A stretch of 64,000 nucleotides of DNA from Zingiber officinale (taxonomy: Eukaryota > Streptophyta > Magnoliopsida > Zingiberales > Zingiberaceae). The notes under the pieces were generated by a model that saw only the letters and a list, made by a program, of their open reading frames with translations, made no database searches and was not told where the DNA came from. The position numbers and the translations under genes were made by a program. Below, piece after piece: positions 1-18,759 of the stretch (position 1 is the stretch's first letter; each line of letters opens with the position of its first letter). The stretch is taken from NCBI RefSeq assembly GCF_018446385.1, contig NC_055988.1:166368837-166432836 (forward strand). The letters are read 5' to 3'.

Positions 1-660
1 CGAAATGAAATTTGATTGAGTTCGATTGAAGTGGTTCGAATATTAATTTGAGCGTAATTAAATTATAATTTTGAAATGATTTTAATTTTAATTTCAATTT
101 CATTTGAATTATTAGAATTTTAATTTGATATATTTAAATTAAAATTATATAAAAATAAATAAAATTTCATCCTGAGTTACTCATGAATAATTAAATAAAA
201 TATTATATCGAATATAATCTAATTCAACTTAATTTGATAATTTAAAATATAAATCAAATACTTCTTTTTGAAAAAACTCACAAACATTTATTTTTTATTG
301 AACATCCAGTATCTTTATCTGGTGTATTTATTTTTTAATTTTTTATTATTTTTTAAATTAACATTAAGCATCAGTCCTATAAAAAGGTTTCGATGGTCAA
401 TCAAAAAATATTCGTAATAGACATTCCATTAATTTAACATTCTTAAATTAATTATTCATTAAAAAAATTTATCCGATAATTCATTAAATCTGAAATCGAT
501 TTAAAAATGGAGCGGACCTCCTAATGTTATTAAGTCAAATAGTAGATTATAGAAAATTCATTCATTAATTTTAATATTTTCAGATTCATTAAAGGCGTCC
601 GCTGTTGCAGCTATTTATTTTGACTATTTTTTTATCATTATAAAATATAAATACGTTCGT
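1..660. other. AT-rich intergenic DNA
   Basis: No gene is visible. The stretch is mostly A/T runs and poly-T tracts with stops in all frames. It precedes a foldback repeat and the promoter side of the ARF gene. Confidence 0.6.
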
Positions 661-664
661 CCCA

Positions 665-881
665 GATTTTATGGAGTTCAAATCTTCTATCCCTAAATTT
701 CTCTGTCTCAGTGTCCCCTTATCAATCGAACGGACTAGATTATATCTCAAGGATATCTTATACATCACGATGATACTACATACATCTTAAGGATATCATG
801 ATGCCTTGAGATGTAATCTGGTCCGGGACACAGGGACAGAGAAATTTAGGGACAGGAGATTTGAACTGGATTTCATGACAA
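665..881. mobile_element. Foldback MITE-like inverted repeat
   Basis: About 215 bp forms a near-complete long palindrome. The left arm around 667-717 reads agttcaaatcttctatccc and ctaaatttctctgtct. The right arm around 823-879 is its imperfect reverse complement. An inner pair (731-765 against 783-825) also matches. There is no coding capacity. This is the shape of a foldback MITE. I could not define a clear target-site duplication, so the superfamily is open. Confidence 0.6.
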
Positions 882-893
882 CACAATCACTAG

Positions 894-1256
894 ATCCATC
901 CGAAAGTACCACTATTTTTTTTATCATGTGACAAAAGACGATTCGCTCGCTCCCGCCAACTCGTCCCTAGGCCAACACGAAGGAGGTAAATCATGAATGA
1001 CAGCCACTTGTCAACCCAGCATTCACCCTGATTAACCCTCCTCCTACATCACCATGGGACAGGCGTAGGGGGCTGTCGGGGCGGCGGATTCCGCCTTTTG
1101 TACCATGAATGACTACTAGCCATTAGTGCAAATGGCCAAGACATGGGAGAGATTATATTCGGTCACGCCGAGTTTCAACCCCAAAATCTCATGTGGCAAC
1201 ATATGTTAACCATCGTACCATCCGAGGGGACACTATTTTTTTTTTTATCATGAAAA
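894..1256. repeat. Direct-repeat flanked dispersed repeat, SINE-like
   Basis: An imperfect direct repeat of about 34 bp (893-927 and 1216-1253, both with a ccatccga start and a poly-T plus atcatg end) brackets about 290 bp of moderately GC-rich DNA. The inside has a box-B-like gagtttcaacccc near 1170. This could be a SINE or another short dispersed repeat. It lies directly upstream of the ARF gene and may overlap its promoter. Confidence 0.35.
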
Positions 1257-1575
1257 GCGTGGAGGGGCTGATCGACTGTCTTCAAGTTGGAAAATCAGCG
1301 ATGCCCTGCGAACGCAGGCACCTCGCAGTTAGATCCGAATCCCGACCGGTTTAGGGCACCCAGCGCAAACCCATCGTCGTCTCCGGCCAGTCGAGCAGCC
1401 ATATCCCACCACCGATCTCCTCCCCTCCTTCCTTTTCCTCTATTGTTCAATCGCACGTGCTGCTTCGTTTCTTCGCCATCGCCAATCGGGTGCTCGATCG
1501 AGCGGCTTCGAGTTACGCGAATATCTGCTGCGGGAGGAGAAGCAAGGGGGGAGGAAGAGAGCAGCGAGTCCTGCC

Positions 1576-8326
<6,751 letters not shown>

Positions 8327-9300
8327 TTGGTTTGTGACTCCTTGTTTCCATTGCAAGTTTATGATAGATTTGATCCTGAAGATTGTTTGTTACTTTGTAC
8401 AGTGTCTTTGGGTTTTTAGAGTATGTTGTATACTGATTCATACTGCATTTGCTCCACATCACAAGTTATGAGTGAAGAGTCTTCTGAATTTTGGAATAGA
8501 GATAATTTATTAATGTATTTTTATAATAAATTTAATATAATATTAGTACATAAATTTATTGTATTTTTTTCAGAAATAAATATTTTATTATTAAAAAGAT
8601 ATTGTAATTTTTATATTAGATTTATTTTACACAGATAAGTAATCTGAAATTATTTCGGTGAGATTTCCTTGTGCTATATAGTGTGTTATTGAAAAATTGT
8701 ATATTAATTTTTGGGCGGTCTAATTATTTCTATTGTTAAGAGGAAAATTTTCTTTTAAAAATGATCAAAATAGTATTTCATACATAATCCTCTTTTGTGG
8801 TTAGATCTAATTGTCCTAAAATCCCTAATAGCAAAGTCAATTTCCTTCGATTATATTTTTTTTAATCAAATTGGGTAGAAATTTTTTTCATTTGATCAAA
8901 CGATTGATATATTCGATTCTAAGTAAATGATATTGAATTTAAAAAAAATCATATTTTATTTTAGATTTTTTTTATATTTATAAAAATTAATAAATAATTT
9001 TGGTATAAAAATAATGACATATTTTATTTTAAATTTAGCATCATTTAATTATAATTAAGTATAATTAAGCCGAAAAAGAGTTATATTTAATTTAATAGAA
9101 AATATATTGAATTTTAATTAAAATATACTGATTTTAGGAGAATTATATCTCATTTTAAATTTTTTTTACTAAAAAAATAAGGATAATTAAATAAATAGGT
9201 ATTTCAAAGAAAAATTTATATACAGAGGGTGAAAATAAATTTTAATTAAATTTGCATGTAGGAAGTTTAGGGCAGTTCGCCCTTAAATCTATTTAGAATA
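8327..9300. other. ARF 3' UTR side and AT-rich intergenic DNA
   Basis: The first about 180 bases after the ARF stop are of exon-like composition and probably 3' UTR. The rest is AT-rich and shows no gene or recognisable element. Confidence 0.5.
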
Positions 9301-11459
9301 GGGATATTTAGATATCTAATTAGTGTGGAGTATTATTTTAATAATTAAAAAATTATTATATATATATTTTTGATAATATAGATAATTAAGAGTATTTTTA
9401 TCATTTATTTTATCCCAAATAAATCATTTTATAGTTTTAATTATAATTTTTTAAAATTTTTAAAAGGTGGGTGGTAAGGTGATTTCCATAAATACATTAA
9501 TTTAGAACTCTTTCGTAATTTTTTTTAAACATACAAGGTAATATTTTATGAATCGGTTGGTTCTAGGAAGGTTAAATCTAATAAATCAAATTCACTCCAT
9601 TTTTATGTCTAGGCAAATTAAAGAACGTAAATAAAATTTCAGAATATTTAAATTATCTAAAAACTTAAAATTATCAAATCATATATTCCATATCCAAATT
9701 ATTTTTTTTTACTATCCAACAATAAATTATTTGAGAATGATTTTATAGTCAGTTAAATTTTAAAATTTAATTTGAATTTAAACAAAAAATTATTATTCTC
9801 AGTATAATGTATTAAATTAATATTTAAAAATATGAATATAGTTAAGATAATTAGAGAAATATACATGACTTAATTTTATGTAAATTCTCTAAATTTATCA
9901 ATTAATTTTGATCAAAATTAATTGTTAGATATAAAAAATTTAAAATGATATAAAACTAGGTTATATATGCCCGTCTAATTTAACAGATTATATTAAAATT
10001 TTTAAATATCAAACAGTGAGTTTTTTTAAACATAAATATATTTTAAAAATCTGATTTATCTGTAAAAAAATTAATGTTTTCGGTATAATAAATATATTTA
10101 AGGATATCAATATAATAAAAAAATCTAAACAAATATATAAAATCTAATTTCATGTTAAACTTTCTAAATTTATAGTCGACTTGAACGATTTCATTTGGGT
10201 TTGTAAATTTTCAAGAATCCGGTTGGGTTTGTAAATTTCAAAAGTTGCACCGGTCTGAATTCTAAACCGAATTGTCTAGCCCTAATGTCGTCACCTTCCC
10301 GCACTCCCCTTTTGTCCGCTATTAATCCATTACTCTATTTAAGCATTTTCCTCCCGCTTCAGGAATTAGCTATGCATTTCGTTGAATTCAGCGCCGCCAG
10401 ATCCACAGCGGAGCAATCTCGAAGAGGGATATTTAGGTATCTAATTAGTGTGGAGTATTATTTTAATAATTAAAAAAATTATTATATATATATTTTTGAT
10501 AATATAGATAATTAATAATATTTTTATCATTTATTTTATCCCAAATAAATCATTTTTATAGTTTTAATTATAGTTTTTTAAAATTTTTAAAAGGTGGGTG
10601 GTAAGGTGATTTCCATAAATACATTAATTTAATTTTTTTTAAACATAAAAGGTAATATTTTATGAATCGGTTGGTTCTAGGAAGGTTAAATCTAATAAAT
10701 CAAATTCACTCCATTTTTATGTCTAGGCAAATTAAAGAACGTAAATAAAATTCCAGAATATTTAAATTATCTAAAAATTTAAAATTATCAAATCATATAT
10801 TCCATATCCAATTTATTTTTTTTACTATCCGACGATAAATTATTTGAGAATGATTTTACAGTCAGTTAAATTTTAAAATTTAATTTGGATTTAAATAAAA
10901 AATTATTATTCTCATATAATGTATTAAATTAATATTTAAAAATATGAATATAATCAAGATAACTAGAAAAACCTACCTGACTTAATTTTATATAAATTTT
11001 CTAAATCTATCAATTAATTTTGAATAAAATTAATTATTAAACATAAAAAATTTAAAATAATATAAAATTAGGTTATATATGCCCGTCTAATTTAACCGAT
11101 TATATTAATATTTTTAAATATCAAACAGTGAATTTTTTTAAACATAAATATATTTTAAAAATCTGATTTATCTGTAAAAAAATTAATGTTCTCGGTATAA
11201 TAAATATATTTAAGGATATCAATATAATAAAAAAAATCTAAACAAATATATAAAATCTAATTCCACGTTAAACTCTCTAAATTTATAGTTTAGCCCTAAT
11301 GTCGTCACCTTCCCGTACTCCCCTTTTGTCCGCTATTAATCCATTTTGTCCGCTATTAATCCATTCTCTATTTAAGCGTTTTCCTTCCGTTTCAGGAATC
11401 AGCTACGCATTTCGCCGAATTCAGAGCCGCCAAATCCACAGTGGAGCAATCTCGAAGAG
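9301..11459 (+). repeat. Tandem duplication of promoter plus first exon of the small membrane protein gene
   Basis: Copy A (9301-10425) and copy B (10426-11459) both run from gggatatttag to gagcaatctcgaaga and stay closely similar throughout. Copy A keeps about 100 bp near 10180-10280 that copy B lacks. Copy B has an extra 19-bp tandem copy of ttttgtccgctattaatcca near 11327-11364. Each copy ends with the same TATA-like ctatttaag (about 10335 and 11368) and exon-like leader. Only copy B runs on into the downstream gene. Confidence 0.9.
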
Positions 11460-11488
11460 AAGAGTAGAACTACCGATCCAGTTCTCTC
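11285..11488 (+). promoter_or_regulatory. Probable promoter and noncoding first exon of the 79-aa protein gene
   Basis: A TATA-like ctatttaag near 11368 is followed by a GC-richer leader ending ttctctc, then gtgagt at 11489. A 5'-UTR intron from 11489 to the acceptor at 13646-13647 would join this leader to the coding exon. This is inferred from composition and splice signals only. Confidence 0.5.
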
Positions 11489-13187
11489 GTGAGTTTGTCG
11501 TATTATGTTTCTGTTTTTCAGTCGTTCTGTTGTTCGATTGGTTTTTCTTCTTCTTCCCGATCGACTGGCGATCTTGGGTTTCGATGCTTATTGTGTTGCA
11601 GTGGTCGTCAGGGATTTATTTCGCGTTATCTTTTTTTGGATTGGCCGATCGGCGTTTAGGGCTCCAAATTTCGATGCCTGCTCAATTTAAAAAGATAATG
11701 GCTTCCTCTTGCGGATATAACTGAAGATTTTCATCTCAACTTCTGATATATCTGTTCTTTTGGTTATCTTAGAGTTGAAAATAAGTTTTTTTTTGTCACT
11801 TTGTAATTCTACGTGATCGCAATAGCGCCAACCAAAAACAAGTGATCTTTCAGATTTGCGGGGTTTAGTAATGATCATGTATCTGACCTCAGAGAGAAGG
11901 GTATCCATCTGGTGTTTGAATCTTCTATGCATATATATAGGCGGCCCATTTAGAACTGACATATTTAGATTCCATGTCAGTTGCATGAGAGATACAGTTT
12001 ATGAATCCAGTTGAAAGTGGATCCTTGACCTCGATGAATGGAAACTAGCATGGATGAACTAAAATAATGCTTGCAGTTAATTATTTTTCTAGCATCTCTT
12101 GGATCCCTTGCCTTTTACGATAGTTTTTTCTACTGCCTTGGTGTTTACTGGTTGCAGATGTTATTGCATGGTACGGTGAACAAGCTTACTGTCTAGGAGC
12201 ATTATTTATTAGCTACGATGTTTCATGATATAAGTGAAACGGATTTGGAGGACATGGACATATTCAAAGACTAGGCATGAGCATTGTGGAAGTTTTTATA
12301 GATATCACAAAAAAATATATATTTGGCTTGGTTAAGTGATTTAGAATATCTAGATATCACAAAATATATAGATAGACTTATAATTCAAACATGGGATATG
12401 ATCTTTGGGTGTAGTCAACCCCAAAAAATGGGGATATGAGACCAATAGATTAGGCAGGAAGCAGCTAATTTAAATTGAATACGAGGAACCAATGTTCAAG
12501 ATGGTCTGAAGTGGTAAGATTTCTGATTGGTTATATGTAAGGTTGGGTCTCATTGAGTTGAATTGGTCGCCAGACAAACAGTGGCAGAGTCTAGATCTAT
12601 AGAAATGAAATGACAAGCTTTTAAAAGGTGGTTTTATATAGTAAGTGCCAGCCCATTGGAGCTTTATGTAAAACAGTTCTTTTAAGCTTCATTTTCACTG
12701 TAAAGCTATAATAACGGGGCAATGCTCATCACTTTATTTGGAGTTAGTTGGGCATTCACTAAATCAACTAGACAACTATGTTTTCTTAAAAGTTAATAGA
12801 TGTGAATTTTCTTCAACCGTATCAAAATGATCTCACTAGGATGCTACAAGAATCAATGCTCTCATTTGAATGCATGACATCCATTTTGGTACTAGTGAGT
12901 AATAGTTACTTAAAGTGCTTGTTATTATTTTGTAACTTGTTTTTCATAAATTTTAATTTGGGTGGACTTTTCATTGTGGTAGGCTTGAATTTTTAAACAA
13001 GCTAAATAGAAGATGACTATGAAATTAAAACTCATGAGTTGATCTTGTCATACTAAGTGTGCTGGGAGCACAACATGATATCAAAAATTATTTTCCATTT
13101 TAAACTAAAATTTTGGCACAAAATACTATTTTTAAACCTTAAATTTACCAACTATAGTTGTTCCTTTTTGCAATTTTCACTTTCCAG

Positions 13188-13560
13188 CCTGTTTGGAATG
13201 ATATGGAATTCAATTCCTTTTAGAATTGGAATTGAATTCCATGTTTTGGAATGACTTTTTAGTTAAGAATTGATATGGAATTCAATTCCAATTCCATCAA
13301 ACAAGGCAAAAGGAAATCATACCTCTTTATGTGTGATTTAGTTAGGAAATTCAATTCTCCATATTATGTCTATTGTGCCCTCATTCTCTCTTCTTTGTAA
13401 AAAAAGAAAAGAAAAAAGAGAGAAGGATAAAATGGTCAAACATAAGAATTCCATAACTTAAGTTGCAATTCATTCCAAACATGAGAATTGAATTCAATTT
13501 GAATTCAATTCATTATGGAATTCAATTCAATTCCATGACTTAAGTTATTTCCAAACATGG
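13188..13560. mobile_element. MITE-like repeat rich in gaattcaattcc in the 5'-UTR intron
   Basis: The left end tgtttggaatgatatgg and right end ccaaacatgg are inverted. The inside repeats ggaattcaattcc palindromic blocks on both arms with a pyrimidine/purine-rich middle. It sits about 90 bp before the coding exon of the 79-aa gene. The boundary is approximate and no target duplication was defined. Confidence 0.6.
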
Positions 13561-13654
13561 TGTTCCGGCTTCTAATTTCATATTTACATGGCCTTTATCC
13601 TTTTTCTTGAGTGCTCAAAAACTTAAATCCTTATATTTATTCTACAGATCAGGC

Positions 13655-13994
13655 ATGACGGCCGGAAAAATTATTGGAACGACTGTTGCAGTCTGCATTT
13701 TATCATATGTATCCGATACAGTAGTTTCAGATGTAAAGATTTTTGGAGGTCAGTTAGATCACACGCCCATAGTTTGTAGGTGGAGACTGGAGATCATCAA
13801 TTGAAAATTAACAAAATGGACTTACCTCATCTTTTTGTTTCAAACCAGGTACAACCCCCAAAACAGTCTCGGACAAGAGCTGGTGGGAGGAGACTGATAA
13901 GAAGTTCCAGGCATGGCCTCGTACTGCTGGACCACCCGTCGTCATGAATCCTATTCGCCGACAGAACTTCATCGTCAATTCGTCTGAGTCATGA
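13655..13994 (+). CDS. Small conserved plant protein with one membrane segment, possibly mitochondrial
   Basis: Two coding exons, 13655-13748 and 13849-13994, join in phase 1 (G plus GT) to encode 79 aa starting MTAGKIIGTTVAV. Residues about 5-24 are hydrophobic and could be a membrane anchor. The remainder is polar, with WWEETDKKFQAWPRTAGPPV and an ending rich in Arg/Asn (NPIRRQNFIV). Such a short N-terminal anchor followed by a soluble tail resembles small accessory subunits of mitochondrial respiratory complexes, in particular plant complex I, but I do not recognise a named subunit with certainty. The acceptor before 13648 and the donor at 13749 (ggag|gtcagt) are good. The start is the first ATG after the acceptor. 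The protein looks intact. Confidence 0.8.
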
Positions 13995-14420
13995 AGAAGG
14001 GAAGCCATTTGTAACATTCTGCTGCCATTTTGATCTCCCATTTTTTCTGTTCTGTTTGAAAATTATTGCTTACTGGAGATGTCCAAGTCGTAATAATTTC
14101 TCCAGATTGACTCCGGTTTATGTCCTTATTCATCCGTTTACTATGAAAACTATGAACATGGTTTCAGCATTTAAGATTCCTCTGTTTCAGATTCATGGAC
14201 TCAAAGATCAATTCTTGCTTTTCTTTGTGTTATGGCTAATCACACAAATTGTTTTTATCATGCTTGAACATCATTGAAAGAAGAAAAAAAAAATCAATGG
14301 TTGATTTTTTTGGGAGGGGGGATAAATGTAAATTAAATGCTATTTATATATTCATGCTTTTAATTTTCTTTATGTTCATTTATCCACTTAGGGAACAACC
14401 TCTTATAATATAGATAACGT
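13995..14420. other. 3' UTR and downstream flank of the 79-aa gene
   Basis: Likely 3' UTR followed by AT-rich DNA. No other gene is seen. Confidence 0.5.
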
Positions 14421-14545
14421 CCTTGGGCTATGATGCGGTGACAGGGTATCCAGGTTGTCACTCAAAACATCCGCGGTTCAAATTTATTAATAGGAGTTCC
14501 GTCCACCTAATTATTTTTTTATATTTATTTATCCAAGAGAAATTA
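14421..14545 (+). repeat. Possible tRNA-derived SINE
   Basis: A box-A-like gctatgatgcggtga is followed about 45 bp later by a box-B-like gcggttcaaattt, then a T-rich tail near 14510-14530. This is the order and spacing of a pol III promoter in a short SINE. No clear target duplication was found, so the call is weak. Confidence 0.35.
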
Positions 14546-15489
14546 GGAAGTACTTATGGAATCCATTCAAGTGACCAATTATTTAAAGAGCCTAATTGCA
14601 ATACCACAGCCTGAGGCTTGTTAAGCAATTATATTAAGCTTTGATAAACAACTTAATGAAAGCTATTTTACTTTAAAATACATTACAGTCTTAATAATTT
14701 TTTTTAAAAAACAAAAGTCGCCTTTTTTTAATTTTCTCCTTAAAAATATTAACTTTGGGGCATACATGAAGGGAACAGATTTCTTGGTTCATTAAAAAAA
14801 TGATTAGGGATGAACCAATCGTAATTATGATCATGATTCGGGCTCAATTCTCTCTTAGGTTCACCGTCCCCCACATTATAATTTAGATCGGAGAGAGTGG
14901 TTGGAGGCCACCCCCTCTTAGCGCCCCGCAACATGACCATTTGCCCACTTTGACAACTTCTCGTCGTCCATCCCAATTCAAACTATTACTTGAGAATGAG
15001 GAATCGCAGGATCACGGCCATGCTTTGATCAAAATTATAAATGGTTCATTCTTCATCCCATTTTTTCTCTTTTGCGGACCAGGAGACCTGGTCTCTACAT
15101 AAAGAAGGATGTTCGTGTTCAATTCTTATTTCTTCAGAGTATTTTATGAAAAAGACAAAACAATTAGGGCCAAAATGAAAATTTATCTTGCTCGCGGCTT
15201 CTTCTCACGAGCGAAGGCATTGAGCGGGGCGCCAGCGCCGATTGCGATCTACTTCTGGATTTCCGGAGCTCATTCTGTGGATAAACTATTTCTTCTTGCA
15301 ATTAAAGTCAACTATAGAAGGAAACTGTGACGATCTTGCTTGCCTTTTCTTTCTCCTACTTTCTCTTTTCGCGAAGTGTTCGCTTTCGGCTGGATTTGAG
15401 CAGCAATGAACAAGCGAGCGAACCCTAGCTGGTAAAGGTAGAAGAAGATGAAAAAGGGCCCCTTTTTTGTGCTTTTGTCTCGAAAACAA
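14546..15489. other. Intergenic DNA with a possible leader near 15180-15490
   Basis: Mostly AT-rich. From about 15180 to 15490 the sequence becomes more GC-balanced and ends aaaacaag|gtgcgt, which could be a noncoding first exon and splice donor. No protein of known type is visible. Confidence 0.35.
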
Positions 15490-16560
15490 GGTGCGTATCT
15501 TATCCTCAACCAAGAATTCAAGATTTGTGTTCTTATTCCATTATCCGTCGCATTCTATGCATCTCTGTTTAACTATCACTAAGCAAAACCTAGAATGCTG
15601 TAATAACATACAGATTTTATAAACTTGAGGGAAATGGAGAAGATGCTGTTGAGGGGAAATAGAAACAAAAACTTGAAGAACAAGGTTTGTGTTCTTATTG
15701 ATGAATTCACAAGATTTTTATTCGCATTCCACTCTGTTTAACTATCACCAAGCAAAACCTAGATTGCTCTAGTAACATACAGATTTCATAAACTTGAGGG
15801 AAATGGAGAAGATCAGAAGATGCTGTTGAGGGAAAATAGAGGCAAAAACATGAAGAACAAAGGTTTGTGTTCTTATTCCATAATTAGCCTTTTTCTATGC
15901 ATCTCTGTTTAACTATCACCAAGCAAGATTTAGATTGCTCTAGTAATATACATATTTCGTAAACTTATGGGAAATGGAGAAGATGCTGTTTAGGGAAAAT
16001 AGAGACAAAAACATGAAGAACAAGGTTTGTGTTATTTTTTATGAATTTACAAGATTTTTGTTCTTATTCCATTATTAGCCACATTCTATGCATCTCTGTT
16101 TAACTATCACTAAGCAAAACCTAGATTTCTCTAGTAACATACAGATTTTGTAAACTTTAGGGAAATGGAGAAGATGCTGTTCAGGGAAAATAGAGGCAAA
16201 AGCATGAAGAACAAGGTTTGTGTTTCTTATTGATGAATTCAGAAAATTTCTGTTCTTATTCCATTATTAGCCACATTCTATGCATCTCTGTTTAACTATC
16301 ACCAAGCAAGATCTAGACTGCTCTAGTAACATACAGATTTCATAAACTTGAGGGAAATGGAGAAGATGCTATTGAGAGAAAGTAGAGGCAAAAACATGAA
16401 GAACAAGGTTTGTGTTCTTATTTATGAATTCACAAGATTCTTGTTCTTATTCCATTATTAGCCACATTCTATGCATCTCTGTTTAACTATCACCGAGCAA
16501 GATCTAGATTATACAGATTTTGTAAATTTATGTGAAATGGAGTTGTTGTTGTTTAGGGGA
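15490..16560 (+). repeat. Six-copy tandem array, about 160-193 bp per unit
   Basis: Unit boundaries marked by gaacaaggtttgtgttctt fall near 15679, 15856, 16019, 16210 and 16402. Shared blocks are gcatctctgtttaactatca, tctagtaacatacagatt and gaaatggagaagatgctgtt. Units differ by small indels and substitutions. Each unit ends with a short open stretch beginning MEKMLF or MEKMLL and running to a splice-donor-like aacaag|gtttgtg. This may be a repeatedly duplicated exon or simply a satellite-like expansion. Confidence 0.85.
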
Positions 16561-16587
16561 AATGGATTCAATCTGATTCGACGGCAA

Positions 16588-17190
16588 TCAATGGGATGTG
16601 GTGCTGCAACCTGACTCAACTGTACTGCCATTTGTCTGGAAGAAATGGAGTCGGCACGAGATGTGTGTCCAGAACCTCACGGAGACAAAGATGCCCACCT
16701 TCCACCTGGTTTTTGCATGCCCTCTGAGATCAAATGGCACGATTCCCCGCCTCAACGCCTTGTCCATGGCCTCCTTTGCATCCTGGTCCAGTGGTATTGG
16801 CGACGAGTGAAAGTGATAATTGAGTGGGCGGGAGCTGTTCTTAGGAACCTCGAGCGAGTTGGACTTCAGCACTGCAACATCAATGTCATGGAACTGGAGA
16901 AGGAAGCTCAGGGCCGAGAAGCTGGTGTGGGCCTTGTTGTTATCATTCACTGCCTCCAAATTTAGGGTTATGTCTATCTCGAGCAACCCTAATTGATCAT
17001 AGAGAAGCTCGTCGAGATGTGCATAGGCCACCCTGATGTAGGGCATCTTTGGTTGGTAGACCATGTACACTACAAACACCGCTATGCCTGCGACGATAAC
17101 AGCTATCGTAAGGATGGCACACAGAACTGCAAGTGTCCAGATCACGAAATGGGTCTGCCGACCCTCTTGGGAAATCAGGCGGGGTGGCAT
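16588..17190 (-). CDS. LEA_2 domain protein, NDR1/HIN1-like
   Basis: An intact single-exon gene for a 200-aa protein. Residues about 16-45 form one strong hydrophobic segment (TLAVLCAILTIAVIVAGIAV), preceded by a short basic cytoplasmic tail. Residues about 55-175 match the LEA_2 (WHy-type) fold seen in plant NDR1/HIN1-like proteins, including an N-terminal LEIDITLNLEAVNDN strand pair and the C-terminal TRWKVGIF signature, then ISCRLHFF. Members are plasma-membrane or ER-anchored with an extracytoplasmic LEA_2 domain and take part in defence or abiotic stress responses. The length is normal for the family. The ATG used is the first in frame, and a stop lies upstream. The gene lies just beyond the tandem array and is not interrupted. 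The family is clear; the individual role is not. Confidence 0.9.
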   Translation of the reverse strand: MPPRLISQEGRQTHFVIWTLAVLCAILTIAVIVAGIAVFVVYMVYQPKMPYIRVAYAHLDELLYDQLGLLEIDITLNLEAVNDNNKAHTSFSALSFLLQFHDIDVAVLKSNSLEVPKNSSRPLNYHFHSSPIPLDQDAKEAMDKALRRGIVPFDLRGHAKTRWKVGIFVSVRFWTHISCRLHFFQTNGSTVESGCSTTSH

Positions 17191-18759
17191 TATGAGCCGT
17201 GATCAACAGCATTGGGGAGAAGAAATACAGCGACCGCAATTCGTGTTCTTATGATGTTAGCTATGGTATGAGGTCGGCCGGTGGCTTCATCCCTGTGCTG
17301 GGGTTCTTGTCCAAGGTAATGTGGAAAGTTTGGTATCTTCTTTGCTGAGTAATAGGTTTTCTAGCTAAATGTGATCTTTAAGGAATTGATCGCTTTCTTT
17401 GTTTCCCGAAGAAAAATACCATGCTTGCCTTGTGCAATTCAACCTTTTCTTTACGAGGTGCCATCACTAGAGAAGATCAAGGAATCGATATGGCTAATAT
17501 ATTTTCTCTTATCATAGTGTTCTAATCATTTTTGCGGGTGTTTGTGTTTTGCAACTAAGGCTTTGGCTTCCGAGCGGAGTTCAAGTACATGCCAACTTAA
17601 GATTACTTCATTGACAAGGAATGAATCTCAAACAACCATCTGTAGTTGGTGTATCCGAAATCGGTAAGCTTGCTTTCCCTCAACAATAGTAAATGCCTCG
17701 ATCGCTATGGAAGCTATAAATGATGTTGTTATGTACTTACATGCCGTTTTACTGCATTATTCTTTCGGTGAAGTTCATGTTCTATAGAAAGTGTCGATCG
17801 TAGAATGTTCTGATCAGGGAAAAGTTCTTCTCCTGTTTGTCGATTATGTTATCGTGCACAATACATATCCATAATTTTTCAACGAAGTGAAAGCTGAGGC
17901 TTAAGCAAGGCTGAATAATCATTTTTGTATATATAGATGAATGCGGTTTGTAATTTATTTGAAACCTTTGTTTTTTTTCAAGTTGGCATCCGTTATTCAA
18001 CTTACATCAATTAATCTTGAAAGTCGCTGGTCTCTTACCGGCTAATTTATTTATTTGAATTGTATAATCATGTCAATGGGTCATTCGTTACCTAGCCGTA
18101 GTTGAATTAGGGTTTACGAGATGAATTAGAAGTTAATTAGGATGAAAATGATGGAGAATTATGATAATTATAGTATTAAAATGGCTATAATATTCTCTAT
18201 TTTTTTTTTAAAAAATGATTTGTTAAATTAGGGACATTTATAGTTATTTTTGCATGCGAGAGGCAAGGATCGAAGCTAAAACATGGGTCAAATTGATCCT
18301 TCGAGCTCGACTTTGTCTTGACTCATCAAGTAGAGCAAGTTCGTTGAATAATGAATGCTAAAAGGCAAGATATTTGAATTTACATCGGTGACAGGATCAA
18401 AATTGTCTATTTGGTAACTTTTAGCTTCTAAAAAACTTTCAAAAGGTTTCATGGCTTCAATTTAGTCACGTCGAGCGAGGATCATGGGTAGTCAAGTTGA
18501 ATCGAGAGCTAAGCATGATCCTTTTTTTAATAATCCGGTGTCTAGTTCTTACGAGCTGAGCTGATTAATTTTGAGATGGACGGTTCATTTCCATATTTCA
18601 TCTAGCAAGTAAACTTAGGAAGCATGATAACTCATGGTGTGACATGACATGTGATGATTCATGGTCTGGCATGGCGATCCAACATCACAGGAGTAATTTA
18701 ATCACAATAAATGTATCCTATAGAAATTGAATGCTGATTATTTGAAAATATATTGTCTC
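17191..18759. other. Intergenic DNA, upstream region of the LEA_2 gene
   Basis: No clear gene. Two short exon-like pieces on the plus strand (17280-17317, ending ttgtccaag|gtaatg, and 17560-17600 after caactaag) read as peptide for only about 12-15 residues before stops. I do not recognise them. The rest is AT-rich. Confidence 0.4.
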
